This document shows positions 36,570-46,739 of a stretch of 64,000 nucleotides of DNA, one piece after another. The stretch lies in the NCBI GenBank assembly GCA_021785035.1, contig JAJYGP010000018.1, positions 1 through 64,000 of the forward strand, given 5' to 3'. Numbering within the stretch: the first letter of the stretch is position 1; each line of letters opens with the position of its first letter. A program made the translations under genes and the position numbers. Under the pieces are notes generated by a model, which was not told where the DNA came from, made no database searches, and was given only the letters and a program-made list of their open reading frames with translations. The stretch is from Pseudomonadota bacterium. GTDB taxonomy: Bacteria > Pseudomonadota > Gammaproteobacteria > Acidiferrobacterales > Acidiferrobacteraceae.

Positions 36570-37472
36570 ATGTGTAACGGTCCTTTGCCGACACAAGGCA
36601 CGTCCCCGAAAGTACCGGAAGGGTGCGATGATGCGATAGCGGATGCGCGTCGTTTTCAGCGTGATGCCCTGCTTACGAATGCACTTTTGTATCTGGGATT
36701 GTTTTTAGTCGTGTCTGGCTGGATGCCGGGCTTTGTCCTGGCGATGGCAGCCCCTATTCTTATTGTGCGCTGGCTTTTTGCCTTGCACGAACTCTTTCAT
36801 TTGCGTAGCGCGCAAGAAGTCGACCCTATTACGCGCCTCCTCCCGCTCGCTCAGACTCCCTTAGCCCTCGGTTACCGAGAATATCGCGCTATACACGGGG
36901 GCCATCACCGCCATATGGCAACTCCAGCAGACCCCGAGTGGTATCAGCTACGCGGCTCCCCGTTATGGGGGCTTGTGAATGCTATGACAGTCCCCGAGCA
37001 GGCGTTCTTCCGTTGGGTACAGGCACACGGTTTTGATGGGCCGCTTGTGCGCGGCACGGTCCTGCGTTTCGCTCTTTTTGTGGGACTTATTATGCTAAGC
37101 GGCCCGGCCTTCTTTTGGTATTGGATACCGGTGCGGCTATCGGAAGGGCTCGGATACTTTAGCTTTTTCTACCGCTTGCATAGACAGGGCGAGAGTTACG
37201 GGGTCTACGCATTTCCTCTGACGTCACGGGCGCGCCAAGTCTTTCGTCTGCTCTTTGGCCGCGATGCCTGTGCGGCGACCTGCCATCATGATATCCATCA
37301 TGCCTATCCTCACGCGCCTGCGCGCATCCTCGCCTCTTTGCAGGAGGATGGCGTATGGTCCGATACCAGTATCTCAATACAGGCCGCAGGGAATACTTCA
37401 TGTCCCAATCTGTCTATTACACACATCTTTTCAACGGCAACACGTGAGATGTCGATGGATGTCGATAAATAA
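36570..37472 (+). CDS. fatty acid desaturase family protein
   Basis: His boxes HELFHLR, HGGHHRH and HHDIHH in a polytopic protein. Confidence 0.85.
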   Translation: MCNGPLPTQGTSPKVPEGCDDAIADARRFQRDALLTNALLYLGLFLVVSGWMPGFVLAMAAPILIVRWLFALHELFHLRSAQEVDPITRLLPLAQTPLALGYREYRAIHGGHHRHMATPADPEWYQLRGSPLWGLVNAMTVPEQAFFRWVQAHGFDGPLVRGTVLRFALFVGLIMLSGPAFFWYWIPVRLSEGLGYFSFFYRLHRQGESYGVYAFPLTSRARQVFRLLFGRDACAATCHHDIHHAYPHAPARILASLQEDGVWSDTSISIQAAGNTSCPNLSITHIFSTATREMSMDVDK

Positions 37473-37479
37473 TCAGATG

Positions 37480-37735
37480 TCGGGTCCTATTCGTTGCGGA
37501 GATGTCGACGAAAGTCCCACGCAAGCGGGTAGGCCCAGATGCTTTTGATGGGCTGGTCGCGGCGGTGGAGCGTATCGAGTTTGCCGCGACCTTGCGTATC
37601 GCGAGATATGGCCAGTCGGCGGCTTTGTAGCGGGTGCCGGTAAACGCGGCTTCTCGACGAAGGTTTCCCGCAATACGTGGCAATAGGCATAGCGGGCGTG
37701 TCAATCAACGGCCAAGCGCCGGCTGACCAGAGAGG
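37480..37735 (-). pseudogene. remnant of a DUF4338 (DruA-like/transposase-associated) gene
   Basis: Minus-strand pieces in shifted frames combine to ETFVEKPR-FTGTRYKAADWPYLA-ISRDTQGRGKLDTLHRRDQPIKSIWAYPLAWDFRRHLRN, resembling the DUF4338 C-terminus. Confidence 0.55.
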
Positions 37736-37850
37736 GACTCGGGAAGCCGGGGTGTTACAACGAATCGACGGCAGGGTGAGGGTGCATTTTCCACGCTGAC
37801 TGCGGGATGTAGGGTTATTGCCGCTGACGCACCGCGATGCGCGGGCCTAT

Positions 37851-37915
37851 GATTTGCTAAAGGGATTTGCTAAAGGGATTTGCTAAAGGGATTTGCTAAA
37901 GGGATTTGCTAAAGG
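37851..37915. repeat. 13-bp tandem repeat, 5 copies
   Basis: gatttgctaaagg unit repeated at 37851, 37864, 37877, 37890 and 37903. Confidence 0.95.
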
Positions 37916-38595
37916 CCTTTGATTTTGCGCAAAAGCCGCGCGACCCGGCGGCGATTCGGGCGTCGGGGGTCTGGCACGGTGTCGGTGGCGGGAGGCTATG
38001 GGGGCTCCCGAAGGAGGGGGCCGCTTCCCGAAAATTTGGTCCTCTTGCCCCCAAGACCCCCTATGGGGCGCTTCTCATCAGTACCTTTGTCAGAGACGGT
38101 CCGATCCTCGTCCCCCCAGGCTTGGTTGGGCAATCGAGTCGCGCTATGCCTCCTGACGGCCATAGCATGGTCGCCTCGTGGGATGCGGGTTTAATCCGAG
38201 CGACCTTCCTGGCCTGCCTTTTGCGCCGCTTGTGAGTGCGGCACCCATGCTGCACCCAAGGTAAAAAATGTAGCCGCAGGCTCGGTGGTTGTTGCGGACT
38301 GTGCTGACCGAGGGGCGTCAGCCTGTGGGAAAACGGCTTTGTGTGCGCGCGCGCAGGAGAGCTCGGTTGACGGGGGTTATCAAGGTCACACTTACGGGTC
38401 GGGCTTGCAGGGCGATGATCGTGGCCCCTCCGGGCTGCGCGACGGATCGGGCGGAGGAACCTGACGCCGCTTAGGCGCGTTCGGTCTTAGCGACTCGGAG
38501 CGCGGCCTAAAGCCCCGGGGCGAGGCGCTTTTGGCGGCCACGCCGTGGTGGATATTCGGCGCCAAGGTCGGTATCGTTACCCCTTAGGAGCGTGT

Positions 38596-39954
38596 ATGGC
38601 AGGCACTGTCTATATCAAGACGTATGGCTGTCAGATGAATGAGTATGATTCGACGCGCCTCGCGGACCTCTTGTCTGCGACCCACCAACTGGTTCGCGTC
38701 GATGACCCCTCTTCCGCTGATGTGCTGCTGATCAATAGCTGTTCGGTGCGCGAAAAGGCGCAGGAAAAGCTCTTTTCGGATCTCGGGCGATTGAACGAGT
38801 GGAAGCTCCTGCGTCCACACGTCGTTATCGGCGTGGGCGGCTGCGTGGCGAGCCAGGAAGGGGAAGATATCCTGCGGCGCGCGCCCTACGTCGATTTGGT
38901 GTTTGGGCCCCAGACCATTCATCGTGTCCCGGCCCTGTTGACCGATGCCCTCGCCAAAAAGCCCGGGGTGGATATCGCGTTTGTCGAGATGGAGAAGTTC
39001 GACAACCTGCCCGAGCCGCGTGCCGATGGCCCCCGAGCGTTCGTATCGATCATGGAGGGCTGTAGCAAGTATTGTAGCTTCTGCGTCGTTCCTTATACGC
39101 GCGGCCAAGAGTTCAGCCGGCCCTTTGATGATGTTCTGGCCGAAGTGGCGGCCTTGGCCGAACAAGGCGTGCGAGAAGTGACGCTGCTAGGACAGAACGT
39201 CAATGCCTACAGAGGGGTGCGCCACAACGGCCAGACTGTGGACCTTGCGACCCTGATTAGCTATATCGCGGAGATGGACGGCATAGGGCGGATTCGTTTT
39301 ACGACGTCTCATCCGGTGGAGTTTCAAGATAGTCTGTTGGACGCCTTCGCCCGCGTGGAAAAGCTCGTGAATCATTTGCACTTACCCGTACAAAGCGGGT
39401 CTGACCGCATTCTTGCGCGTATGAAGCGCGGACACACGATAGCGGAATACAAAGAGAAGATTGCGCGTTTGCGTTCCATACGGCCGGATATCAGCATATC
39501 GACCGATATCATCGTCGGATTCCCAGGGGAGACGGACGCCGATTTCGAGGCTACGCTTGCCTTGATGGAAGAGATCCGCTTCGACCTCTCTTATAGTTTT
39601 GCCTATAGCCCGCGCCCGGGAACTCCAGCAGCGGGTTTTGAAGACAGTGTTGAGAAGTCGGTCAAGGATGAGCGCTTGGCGCGCTTACAGCGCCTTAACT
39701 TGGGTCATGCGGCGGACATTAGCCGGGCCATGGTGGGGCAGATGCAGCGGATTCTGATCGACAGGGAGGCGCCACGCGGCCGCGGCGATATGTCGGGCCG
39801 CACCGAGAATAACCGGGTCGTGAATTTTCCGGCACAGGACGTAGATCTGATAGGTCGTTTTGCCACGGTCGAGATTACCGAGGTGAGACCCAATTCCCTC
39901 AGGGGACGACTCGTGGCGGTCGAAGCCGACGTATTCTCGTCTATACTGGAATAA
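38596..39954 (+). CDS. miaB: tRNA-2-methylthio-N6-dimethylallyladenosine synthase
   Basis: [66 protein letters not shown]. Confidence 0.97.
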   Translation: MAGTVYIKTYGCQMNEYDSTRLADLLSATHQLVRVDDPSSADVLLINSCSVREKAQEKLFSDLGRLNEWKLLRPHVVIGVGGCVASQEGEDILRRAPYVDLVFGPQTIHRVPALLTDALAKKPGVDIAFVEMEKFDNLPEPRADGPRAFVSIMEGCSKYCSFCVVPYTRGQEFSRPFDDVLAEVAALAEQGVREVTLLGQNVNAYRGVRHNGQTVDLATLISYIAEMDGIGRIRFTTSHPVEFQDSLLDAFARVEKLVNHLHLPVQSGSDRILARMKRGHTIAEYKEKIARLRSIRPDISISTDIIVGFPGETDADFEATLALMEEIRFDLSYSFAYSPRPGTPAAGFEDSVEKSVKDERLARLQRLNLGHAADISRAMVGQMQRILIDREAPRGRGDMSGRTENNRVVNFPAQDVDLIGRFATVEITEVRPNSLRGRLVAVEADVFSSILE

Positions 39955-39973
39955 AAAGAGGCCGCCTATCCCT

Positions 39974-40933
39974 TTGAGCAGCAAACCCCAAGCCATTCAG
40001 TTCAGTGTCCAGCCCCCAGACAGCGAGAGACTGTCCCGCCTTTGTGGTCAATTAGATGAACACCTTCGTCAGATCGAGGGTAGTCTCGAGGTAGAGATCG
40101 CCAATCGCGGCAATCAGTTCCGTATTACCGGCCGCCAAGATCGTGTGCGCCATGCGCAGCGCTTGATTACGGCCCTTTATGATGTTACGGGGGAATCCCA
40201 AACCATTACACCTTCGGGGGTTAATATGGCGCTAAAGGAAGCTTCCAGAGTGCGCGACGACAAGGAGCCACCGATCGAGCTGCGCACGCCGAAACAACGC
40301 GTGTATGGGCGTACCGACGGTCAGAAGGACTATATTCGCAAGATATTGACCCATGACGTGACGTTCGGGGTGGGCCCGGCCGGGACCGGAAAGACCTATC
40401 TCGCGGTCGCGTGTGCGGTTGAGGCCCTCGAGACCGGGCGCGCTCAGCGCTTGGTCTTGGTGCGCCCGGCGGTTGAGGCGGGCGAGCGGCTGGGGTTTTT
40501 GCCCGGGGATCTCGAGCAGAAAGTCGACCCCTATCTGCGGCCGCTCTATGACGCCTTGCACGATATGCTCGGGCCGGAACGAGTTGCCAAATTGATCGAA
40601 AAGAGTGTGATCGAGGTGGCGCCGCTTGCGTTTATGAGGGGGCGCACCTTGAATGAATCTTTCATCATCTTGGACGAGGCGCAAAACACCACCGCCGAGC
40701 AGATGAAGATGTTTCTCACGCGCCTTGGGTTTGGCGCAACCGCTGTCATCACTGGGGATGCCACCCAAATCGACCTACCGCGCCCCGAGCTTTCGGGTTT
40801 GCGTCAGGCTTTAAATGTACTGAAGGGTGTTGACGGTATTGCGGTCACGCTCTTTGCGAGCTCAGATGTGGTGCGCCATCCCCTGGTTCAGCGCATTGTC
40901 GAGGCTTACGAGGCGCACGAGAAGGGCGTGTAG
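39974..40933 (+). CDS. ybeZ: PhoH-family ATPase (YbeZ)
   Basis: GPAGTGKTYLAVACAVEAL, RPAVEAGERLGFLPGDLEQKVDPYLRPLYDAL, FIILDEAQNTTAEQMKMFLTRLG. Confidence 0.95.
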   Translation: MSSKPQAIQFSVQPPDSERLSRLCGQLDEHLRQIEGSLEVEIANRGNQFRITGRQDRVRHAQRLITALYDVTGESQTITPSGVNMALKEASRVRDDKEPPIELRTPKQRVYGRTDGQKDYIRKILTHDVTFGVGPAGTGKTYLAVACAVEALETGRAQRLVLVRPAVEAGERLGFLPGDLEQKVDPYLRPLYDALHDMLGPERVAKLIEKSVIEVAPLAFMRGRTLNESFIILDEAQNTTAEQMKMFLTRLGFGATAVITGDATQIDLPRPELSGLRQALNVLKGVDGIAVTLFASSDVVRHPLVQRIVEAYEAHEKGV

Positions 40934-40934
40934 G

Positions 40935-41387
40935 GTGCCACGTCTGCATCTCGATCTCGTTCTTGCGTGCGTGGGATATATTCCCCCGCCACGCCCGATG
41001 TTGGTGCGCTGGTCGAAGGCCGCCCTCGCCGATCTTCGCGGGACCGTGCGCTTAGGTGTGCGGGTGGTGGGTGAGTCCGAGGGCGCTGAGCTGAATCAGC
41101 GCTACCGTGGCCGGGTTGGGCCCACGAACGTCCTTTCGTTTCCCTACGAAGAGCAAGACCGCGGTAAAACGCGGTTTCTAGGGGATATCGTCCTATGCGC
41201 GCCGGTGGTGGTGGCCGAGGAGGTGGCGGCAGGCTGCCCGGAAAACGCTCATTGGGCCCATCTCCTGATTCACGGTATACTGCACCTACGCGGTTTTGAC
41301 CACCACACTGATCAGGATGCACGCATTATGGAAGGACGGGAAACGCAGCTGCTGCAAGGTCTAGGATTTACAGACCCTTACCGTTGA
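40935..41387 (+). CDS. ybeY: rRNA maturation endoribonuclease YbeY
   Basis: GPTNVLSFPYE, LGDIVLCAPVV, HLLIHGILHLRGFDHHTDQDARIME; GTG start at 40935. Confidence 0.95.
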   Translation: MPRLHLDLVLACVGYIPPPRPMLVRWSKAALADLRGTVRLGVRVVGESEGAELNQRYRGRVGPTNVLSFPYEEQDRGKTRFLGDIVLCAPVVVAEEVAAGCPENAHWAHLLIHGILHLRGFDHHTDQDARIMEGRETQLLQGLGFTDPYR

Positions 41388-41391
41388 TTTT

Positions 41392-42255
41392 ATGAGTCAA
41401 GACGAGCATACCCACGGACCGGGGCGGTCCTTCCTGGATCGACTCGGCCACGTCCTGTGGGGGGCCCCCGAGGATCGGGATGCGCTCCGGGAGACCTTAC
41501 GCGAGGCGCATGATCGCGGCCTGATTGGAAGCGACGCCCTGGATATGATAGAGGGTGTTTTTCAAGTCGCCGAGATGCGGGTCCGCGACATCATGGTCCC
41601 ACGCGCCCAGATGGACGTGATCGACCGTGATGATCCGCCTGAGCGGTACCTTCCGCGCGTCATCGAAACCGGCCACTCCCGTTTCCCTGTGGTTGATGGC
41701 GACAAAGACAAGGTTGTTGGGATTATGTTGGCCAAGGACTTGCTGCGCTATTTCGACGAGGAGCGGCGCGCGACCTTCAATGTGTACGATCTCTTGCGAC
41801 CCGCTGTATTCGTCCCGGAAAGCAAGCGTCTCGATGTGTTGCTTCGAGACTTTAGGGCGAGTCGCAACCACATGGCGATCGTGGTCGATGAGTATGGCGG
41901 CGTCGCCGGTCTTGTGACGATCGAGGATGTCCTGGAACAGATCGTCGGGGAAATCGAAGACGAGCACGATCTCGACGTCGATGATGTAATGATCATGCAG
42001 CGAGCCGAACACGAGTTTGTGGCTAAGGCGCTTACGCCGATCAAGGAATTCAACGAGTACTTCGGTACCCATTACCCCAGCGAAGAGGTCGACACGATCG
42101 GCGGCTTGGTCATGACGACGCTTGGGCGTGTCCCGAAGCGTGGCGAGCGTTTGGAGGTGGGGGGCCTTCGGTTTGAGGTGCTCCGTTCGGATTCGCGCCG
42201 CGTCCACCTTCTTAAAGTGGTTCCCGTTGCCCAAGAAAGCCAAGTGGCCAGTTAG
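41392..42255 (+). CDS. ybeX: CorC/HlyC family transporter-associated protein (YbeX)
   Basis: VRDIMVPRAQMDVIDRDD CBS pair and C-terminal CorC_HlyC domain TIGGLVMTTLGRVPKRGE. Confidence 0.93.
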   Translation: MSQDEHTHGPGRSFLDRLGHVLWGAPEDRDALRETLREAHDRGLIGSDALDMIEGVFQVAEMRVRDIMVPRAQMDVIDRDDPPERYLPRVIETGHSRFPVVDGDKDKVVGIMLAKDLLRYFDEERRATFNVYDLLRPAVFVPESKRLDVLLRDFRASRNHMAIVVDEYGGVAGLVTIEDVLEQIVGEIEDEHDLDVDDVMIMQRAEHEFVAKALTPIKEFNEYFGTHYPSEEVDTIGGLVMTTLGRVPKRGERLEVGGLRFEVLRSDSRRVHLLKVVPVAQESQVAS

Positions 42256-43750
42256 CGCGAGCCTAAACTCCTGGGGCGGCGAGGTCCTGGCCTTAGCCTC
42301 CGGCGCGACGCTCAATCTCGCTTTTGCCCCATACCGCCATCTGGCGGTGGTCCCGCTTGTGCTGGCTCTATGCTATGGCCTTGTCCGCGCCGTGTCGCGG
42401 TTACGTGCGGCCCTGCGCGGCTTTCTTTTGGGGGTCGGGCTTTTTGCCTTTGGCGTCCCCTGGATTTATCTGACTTTGGCTCGTTTCGGCGGCATGCCGT
42501 CCCCGGTAGCCGTTATTGCTTGTGGTCTTTTTGTGGCCGTGTTGTCCGCCTATATCGCCCTCGTAGCCGCGGTGTTTGCCGTGTTACGGCGGGGTGACGG
42601 TTTCGATCCATGGCTCTTCGCCGCCCTTTGGGTGATGGGTGAGTGGGTACGCAATGTGTTTCTGACCGGGTTTCCTTGGTTTGATCTTGGTTATGCGGCG
42701 AGTGCCGCGCCGTGGGTGTCTTGGGCGCCGATCGCCGGGGTTCTGGGTTTATCGTTTATTCTGGCATTGGCGGGAGCGCTGCTCTTTGAGGCGGCATGCG
42801 GACGCTGGCGAGGCCTTTGGCCGCTTGTCCTGTTCTTGATTGCAACCCCGTTCGTGGCCCGAATCCGCTTTGTGCGGAGGACAGAAACGCCAGTCACGGC
42901 ATCGCTCGTCCAGGGCGATATCTCGCCGTACGCCAAATGGGACCCGCGCGAGCGCCGAGCGATCATCCATCGTTATTTACGCTTGACGAGACAAGGCGAC
43001 GGGCGGCTCGTCATTTGGCCGGAGACCGCGGTCCCCGGCTATTCGCACAGTCTCCGACGGCGGTTCATCCCGTTTTTGCGGCATCTGGCGCGGATCGACC
43101 ATCGCCACTTTCTTTTTGGTCTCGTCGAAGGCAATCCCGATCGCGTCAATGAGCCCATCTACAACGCGGTCATGAGTGTTGGTCGCCACGATGGCGTTTA
43201 CCGCAAACGTCATCTCGTACCGTTTGGGGAATATTTGCCGTGGCCAAGCCTCTTCGATCCGATTTTGCGAGTTCTCCATATCCCCATGTCCGGGTTCACC
43301 CCGTGGCGCGGGCGAGAGGCCCCCTTGGTGGTTTCGGGGGCCGATCTGGGAATGTCCATTTGTTATGAAATCGCTTACGGGTCCATCGTGACCCAAGCCT
43401 TGCCGTCCGCTACCCTTCTTGTGAACGTAAGCGACGACTCCTGGTATGGCCACTCCCATGAGGCGAGTCAGCAGCTGCAGATCGCGCAACTGCGCGCGGC
43501 TGAGGCTGGGCGCGATCTGCTCATTGCGACTAATGATGGAATGACGGCCTTGGTGACCCATCGTGGCCACATTAGTGTGCGTTTGCCGCCCTTCCGGCCT
43601 GGGGTGCTTACGGTCGTGGCCGAGCCTTACCGTGGCCTGACGCCTTATGATCGCATCGGAAACGATGGGGTCTTGGCTTTTGTGTCCCTGATCGGGCTCA
43701 TCGCCGCGCGCCGCTGGACCAGGGATCGTCACCGCCGAAGAGGCAGCTAG
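42227..43750 (+). CDS. lnt: apolipoprotein N-acyltransferase
   Basis: LAFAPYRH, GEWVRNVFLTGFPWFDLGYA, VIWPETAVPGY, KRHLVPFGEYLPW, CYEIAYGSIV; likely TTG start near 42227. Confidence 0.93.
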   Translation: MPKKAKWPVSASLNSWGGEVLALASGATLNLAFAPYRHLAVVPLVLALCYGLVRAVSRLRAALRGFLLGVGLFAFGVPWIYLTLARFGGMPSPVAVIACGLFVAVLSAYIALVAAVFAVLRRGDGFDPWLFAALWVMGEWVRNVFLTGFPWFDLGYAASAAPWVSWAPIAGVLGLSFILALAGALLFEAACGRWRGLWPLVLFLIATPFVARIRFVRRTETPVTASLVQGDISPYAKWDPRERRAIIHRYLRLTRQGDGRLVIWPETAVPGYSHSLRRRFIPFLRHLARIDHRHFLFGLVEGNPDRVNEPIYNAVMSVGRHDGVYRKRHLVPFGEYLPWPSLFDPILRVLHIPMSGFTPWRGREAPLVVSGADLGMSICYEIAYGSIVTQALPSATLLVNVSDDSWYGHSHEASQQLQIAQLRAAEAGRDLLIATNDGMTALVTHRGHISVRLPPFRPGVLTVVAEPYRGLTPYDRIGNDGVLAFVSLIGLIAARRWTRDRHRRRGS

Positions 43751-43799
43751 GGCCGACTCTGTGACAAGAAGTTGGCGCTGGGTCAACGAGAAGGGGCGG

Positions 43800-43937
43800 G
43801 AATTTTGGGCGACGGCATGAACGGGTTTTTCGTGACGAAAACGGTAAGACCAAGCCGTCCTTGGCGCCGGTGAAGCTCTTGAAGGTCTTGGGTCATCACC
43901 CGGACCTCTTAGACGAGATTTGGGACGCGGTCTGACG
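43800..43937 (+). pseudogene. possible remnant of a HigA/NadS-type antitoxin C-terminus
   Basis: + strand frame reads DENGKTKPSLAPVKLLKVLGHHPDLLDEIWDAV*, without an intact upstream ORF. Confidence 0.35.
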
Positions 43938-43978
43938 AAATCAACAGCGTCGCAACTCCAGACCCTCAATGCTCGTTT

Positions 43979-44365
43979 TTAGGCAAGCCGTACCAAGTCG
44001 TGATACTGCGCGACTACGCGGTCGTTGGTGAGCAAGACCATGTCTTCTACTATGGCCTGGGCGACGAGCAGTCGGTCAAAAGGGTCTTTGTGGATAGGCG
44101 GTAACGTATCGATAGCCACGACATGCGCACCCAGTATCGCCAACTCGTGATAGCCATTATCGATGAGGCCACGACGGAGCAGCCGGGCATTAACGCGAAA
44201 ATCAGCACGGTTGAGTCCACTCTTTGTGGCAATCTCCCATAGGCTTGCCACACTGAAGAATAGCGCGTTTTCCGGATCGGCTATTAAAGCGCGTGCTGGG
44301 GGCGGTAAACGCGCCGCGTTATCGGCTACCCAAATCAACAGATGTGTGTCGATGAGCAGTTTCAC
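43979..44365 (-). CDS. PIN-domain toxin (VapC-like)
   Basis: MKLLIDTHLLIWVADN...SVASLWEIATKSGL...DPFDRLLVAQAIVEDMVLLTND. Confidence 0.93.
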   Translation of the reverse strand: MKLLIDTHLLIWVADNAARLPPPARALIADPENALFFSVASLWEIATKSGLNRADFRVNARLLRRGLIDNGYHELAILGAHVVAIDTLPPIHKDPFDRLLVAQAIVEDMVLLTNDRVVAQYHDLVRLA

Positions 44366-44619
44366 TCATTGCCCCGAAAGAGCGGGTCGATCTCGGTCTC
44401 GCCCATGGTATTGAAGTCGTCTGGCACCTGAATCTGACCGGCCATGAAGCCGAAACGCCGCTGCTGTGACGATTCGGGGGCCGAGAGCGCGATCACTTTG
44501 ACAAGGGGCTTACCAGCCTTGGCGATCACGAACGACTCCCCTCGGGCGGCCTGATCGACCAGCCTGGACAGCTGCGTCTTTGCCTCGTGAATGTTGTAGG
44601 TTTGCATCGTTGTCTCCAT
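44362..44619 (-). CDS. Phd/YefM-family antitoxin
   Basis: MQTYNIHEAKTQLSRLVDQAARGESFVIAKAGKPLVKVIAL; 4-bp overlap with the PIN toxin. Confidence 0.93.
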   Translation of the reverse strand: METTMQTYNIHEAKTQLSRLVDQAARGESFVIAKAGKPLVKVIALSAPESSQQRRFGFMAGQIQVPDDFNTMGETEIDPLFRGNE

Positions 44620-45335
44620 AGAACCTAGTTCATTGGACTAAGTTTATCAAAAATGACCGAGAGCGTAAACGGTAGGCCCTAGTGTTGCGTCCCGCGCTCA
44701 TTGCGGCTCAGCATTCCGACCTATTTTAGGGTGAAATAAGGGAGGGATCTCGGGGTTTAGGGCGGCGGGATCGAGCCCGGAGGTGGAGGATGGGCTGCAT
44801 CTGATGGGGGGGTGACGAGCCGATCGAGCTGGAGGTGTTCGCGATGCAGGATGGCCAGCAGCGCCAGGGGCCCGTGGAAGGGTCCCGGGTCGAGGTATAG
44901 AGATCCTGCAGACCGACGGAGAGCGTCGCCCCATCTCAGAGGCCCAGGAGCGCGCGATCCGCCCGCTCCCGACGTGTCGCGCGCGGCGAGATCCCAAAGT
45001 CGTTCTCAGTCCAGAAGGAAGAGTTCCTGTGGCAGGGTCGGCGCCATGACCAGAATGGCTCGTCGTCGGTGCGCCCGGGCGGCGACTCGCCCGCACCGGC
45101 GTTCCGGCTGAACAGACGCGCAATGGGGACCCGATCGGGGTCGTAGCCCTCAGTCCGGAGCAGGAGAGGCTGACCCAAGCCGCTCGCGGTCCGTTCAACG
45201 AGAGACGCAAAAGCGCATAACGCAGGCGACAACTATCCTGGCAGCTGGGGGTTGCCGGTCCCGCAACGGAGCGCTTCGCTTGAAAGGGTGAGCCGCTGCC
45301 CGCATAGAGAATGCATGTAGCGCGAGGAGTGGCCG

Positions 45336-46085
45336 ATGATCTTCCGACAATGGGTGGAGCCTCTGTCCAGTACCTACACCTATCTGCTTGGGTGCGAGGA
45401 GACGGGCGAGGCGCTCTTGATCGATCCAGTTCTGCCCGTCTGGGAGCGCGATCTTGCGGCGGTGAAGGGGCTTGGCCTGCGGCTAACCTATACCGTCGAG
45501 ACCCATATCCACGCTGATCATATTACCTCGGCCCTGAGACTAAAGCGCGAGGTGGCTAGTCGGATCGCGGTGTCTGGGGTCGACAAACTCCCGTGCGCAG
45601 ATGTTGCGCTCTGGGATGGGCAGCCCCTACTCATGGGTTCTGTCACCTTGGTCCCGCTACACACCCCGGGCCACACCGAGGGTCACTTGGCCTTTGTCGC
45701 GGGCGATAAGGTGTTTACCGGAGACGCCCTGCTCATAGACGGCTGTGGTCGAACGGACTTTCAAAACGGGGACGCCGCCACCTTATACGCGAGCGTTCAC
45801 AAAAAACTCTTCTCTTTGCCGAGCGATCAATTGGTTTACCCAGGACACGATTATAACGGCAGGCGGGTCTCGACTATCGGTCAGGAACGTGACCGCAATC
45901 CCCGCTTGGGCGGCGAGCGGACCCTGGCGCAGTTCTTGGCCATCATGAATGATCTTCATCTGCCGTACCCGAAATTTATTGACTATGCGGTGCCGGGCAA
46001 CACCGCTTGCGGGGCATGTCCGCCCGAATTGCCGAGTCATTTGCAGCCGTACTGTGATGAGATTCAGCAGAGCAAGCAAGGTTAA
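45336..46085 (+). CDS. MBL-fold sulfur/persulfide dioxygenase (ETHE1-like)
   Basis: STYTYLLG, TVETHIHADHITSALRLK, LHTPGHTEGHLAFV, FTGDALLIDGCGRTDFQNGDAATLY, VYPGHDYNGR. Confidence 0.92.
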   Translation: MIFRQWVEPLSSTYTYLLGCEETGEALLIDPVLPVWERDLAAVKGLGLRLTYTVETHIHADHITSALRLKREVASRIAVSGVDKLPCADVALWDGQPLLMGSVTLVPLHTPGHTEGHLAFVAGDKVFTGDALLIDGCGRTDFQNGDAATLYASVHKKLFSLPSDQLVYPGHDYNGRRVSTIGQERDRNPRLGGERTLAQFLAIMNDLHLPYPKFIDYAVPGNTACGACPPELPSHLQPYCDEIQQSKQG

Positions 46086-46120
46086 TCATTGACCTACAAG
46101 AGGCGGTATGAGTTTTTAAA

Positions 46121-46580
46121 ATGACGTCCGATGTATATGTGGGTCCGGCTCCCAGCGAAAAGGATTTGCGGCGTTTCGCAAGCGAAGGTGTGCGCACGGT
46201 TGTGGACTGTCGCGATTCCTCGGAACGCAAGGGCCCCTCGGACACCCCGGCGCTGGCAGCGCCGGCCGGAGTCTGCACGGTGTCGTATGTCAACATTCCG
46301 GTCCGCGCCTCTCAGCTTTCCGAGGGCGAACTCGAAGAGCTGGGACAGGCTTTGGCCAAGGAGCCCGGACGTTATTTATTACACTGTGCCAATGGTCTGC
46401 GCGCCGAGGTCATGTCTATCGCAAAGACCGCGATTGATCACCGCTGGGGCCCTTGCAAGCGGCCGAAGAGGCGGTTCGTCTGGGTCTCCGCTTCGGCGGT
46501 CTCCCGCAGCTGAAAGCCGGTGTGGTGCACATGGCGGCCCGTCACGGGGCTACCTGCTCACGAGACCCAATCATGAGGGG
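46121..46580 (+). pseudogene. DUF442-type phosphatase/sulfur-transferase-like gene with apparent frameshift
   Basis: SDVYVGPAPSEKDLRRFASEGVRTVVDCR...RYLLHCANGLRAEVMSIAKTAIDHRWG in one frame, then LQAAEEAVRLGLRFGGLPQLKAGVVHMAARHG in another; switch near 46450. Confidence 0.55.
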
Positions 46581-46739
46581 GCAAGTTCCCGGTCCTTCGC
46601 CATGAACGGCGTCCCAGCTTTATAGGCCCGGGTCGTAGCGGGCCCGGGGGCGGGTCGCTTTTTGGCGTGACCCGAGACGCGCCAGGCTAATCTGTGGATA
46701 ATGAGGGACCTTACCTCGTCTTACATTACTAGGTTTCGC

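Noticed and set aside
37851-37915. CRISPR array
   Set aside because: Unit is a 13-bp head-to-tail repeat without spacers
44698-45210. 170-aa minus-strand ORF as a gene
   Set aside because: Ser/Pro/Arg-rich translation typical of antisense or shadow frames in high-GC DNA; better fragments lie in other frames, so the region is probably decayed
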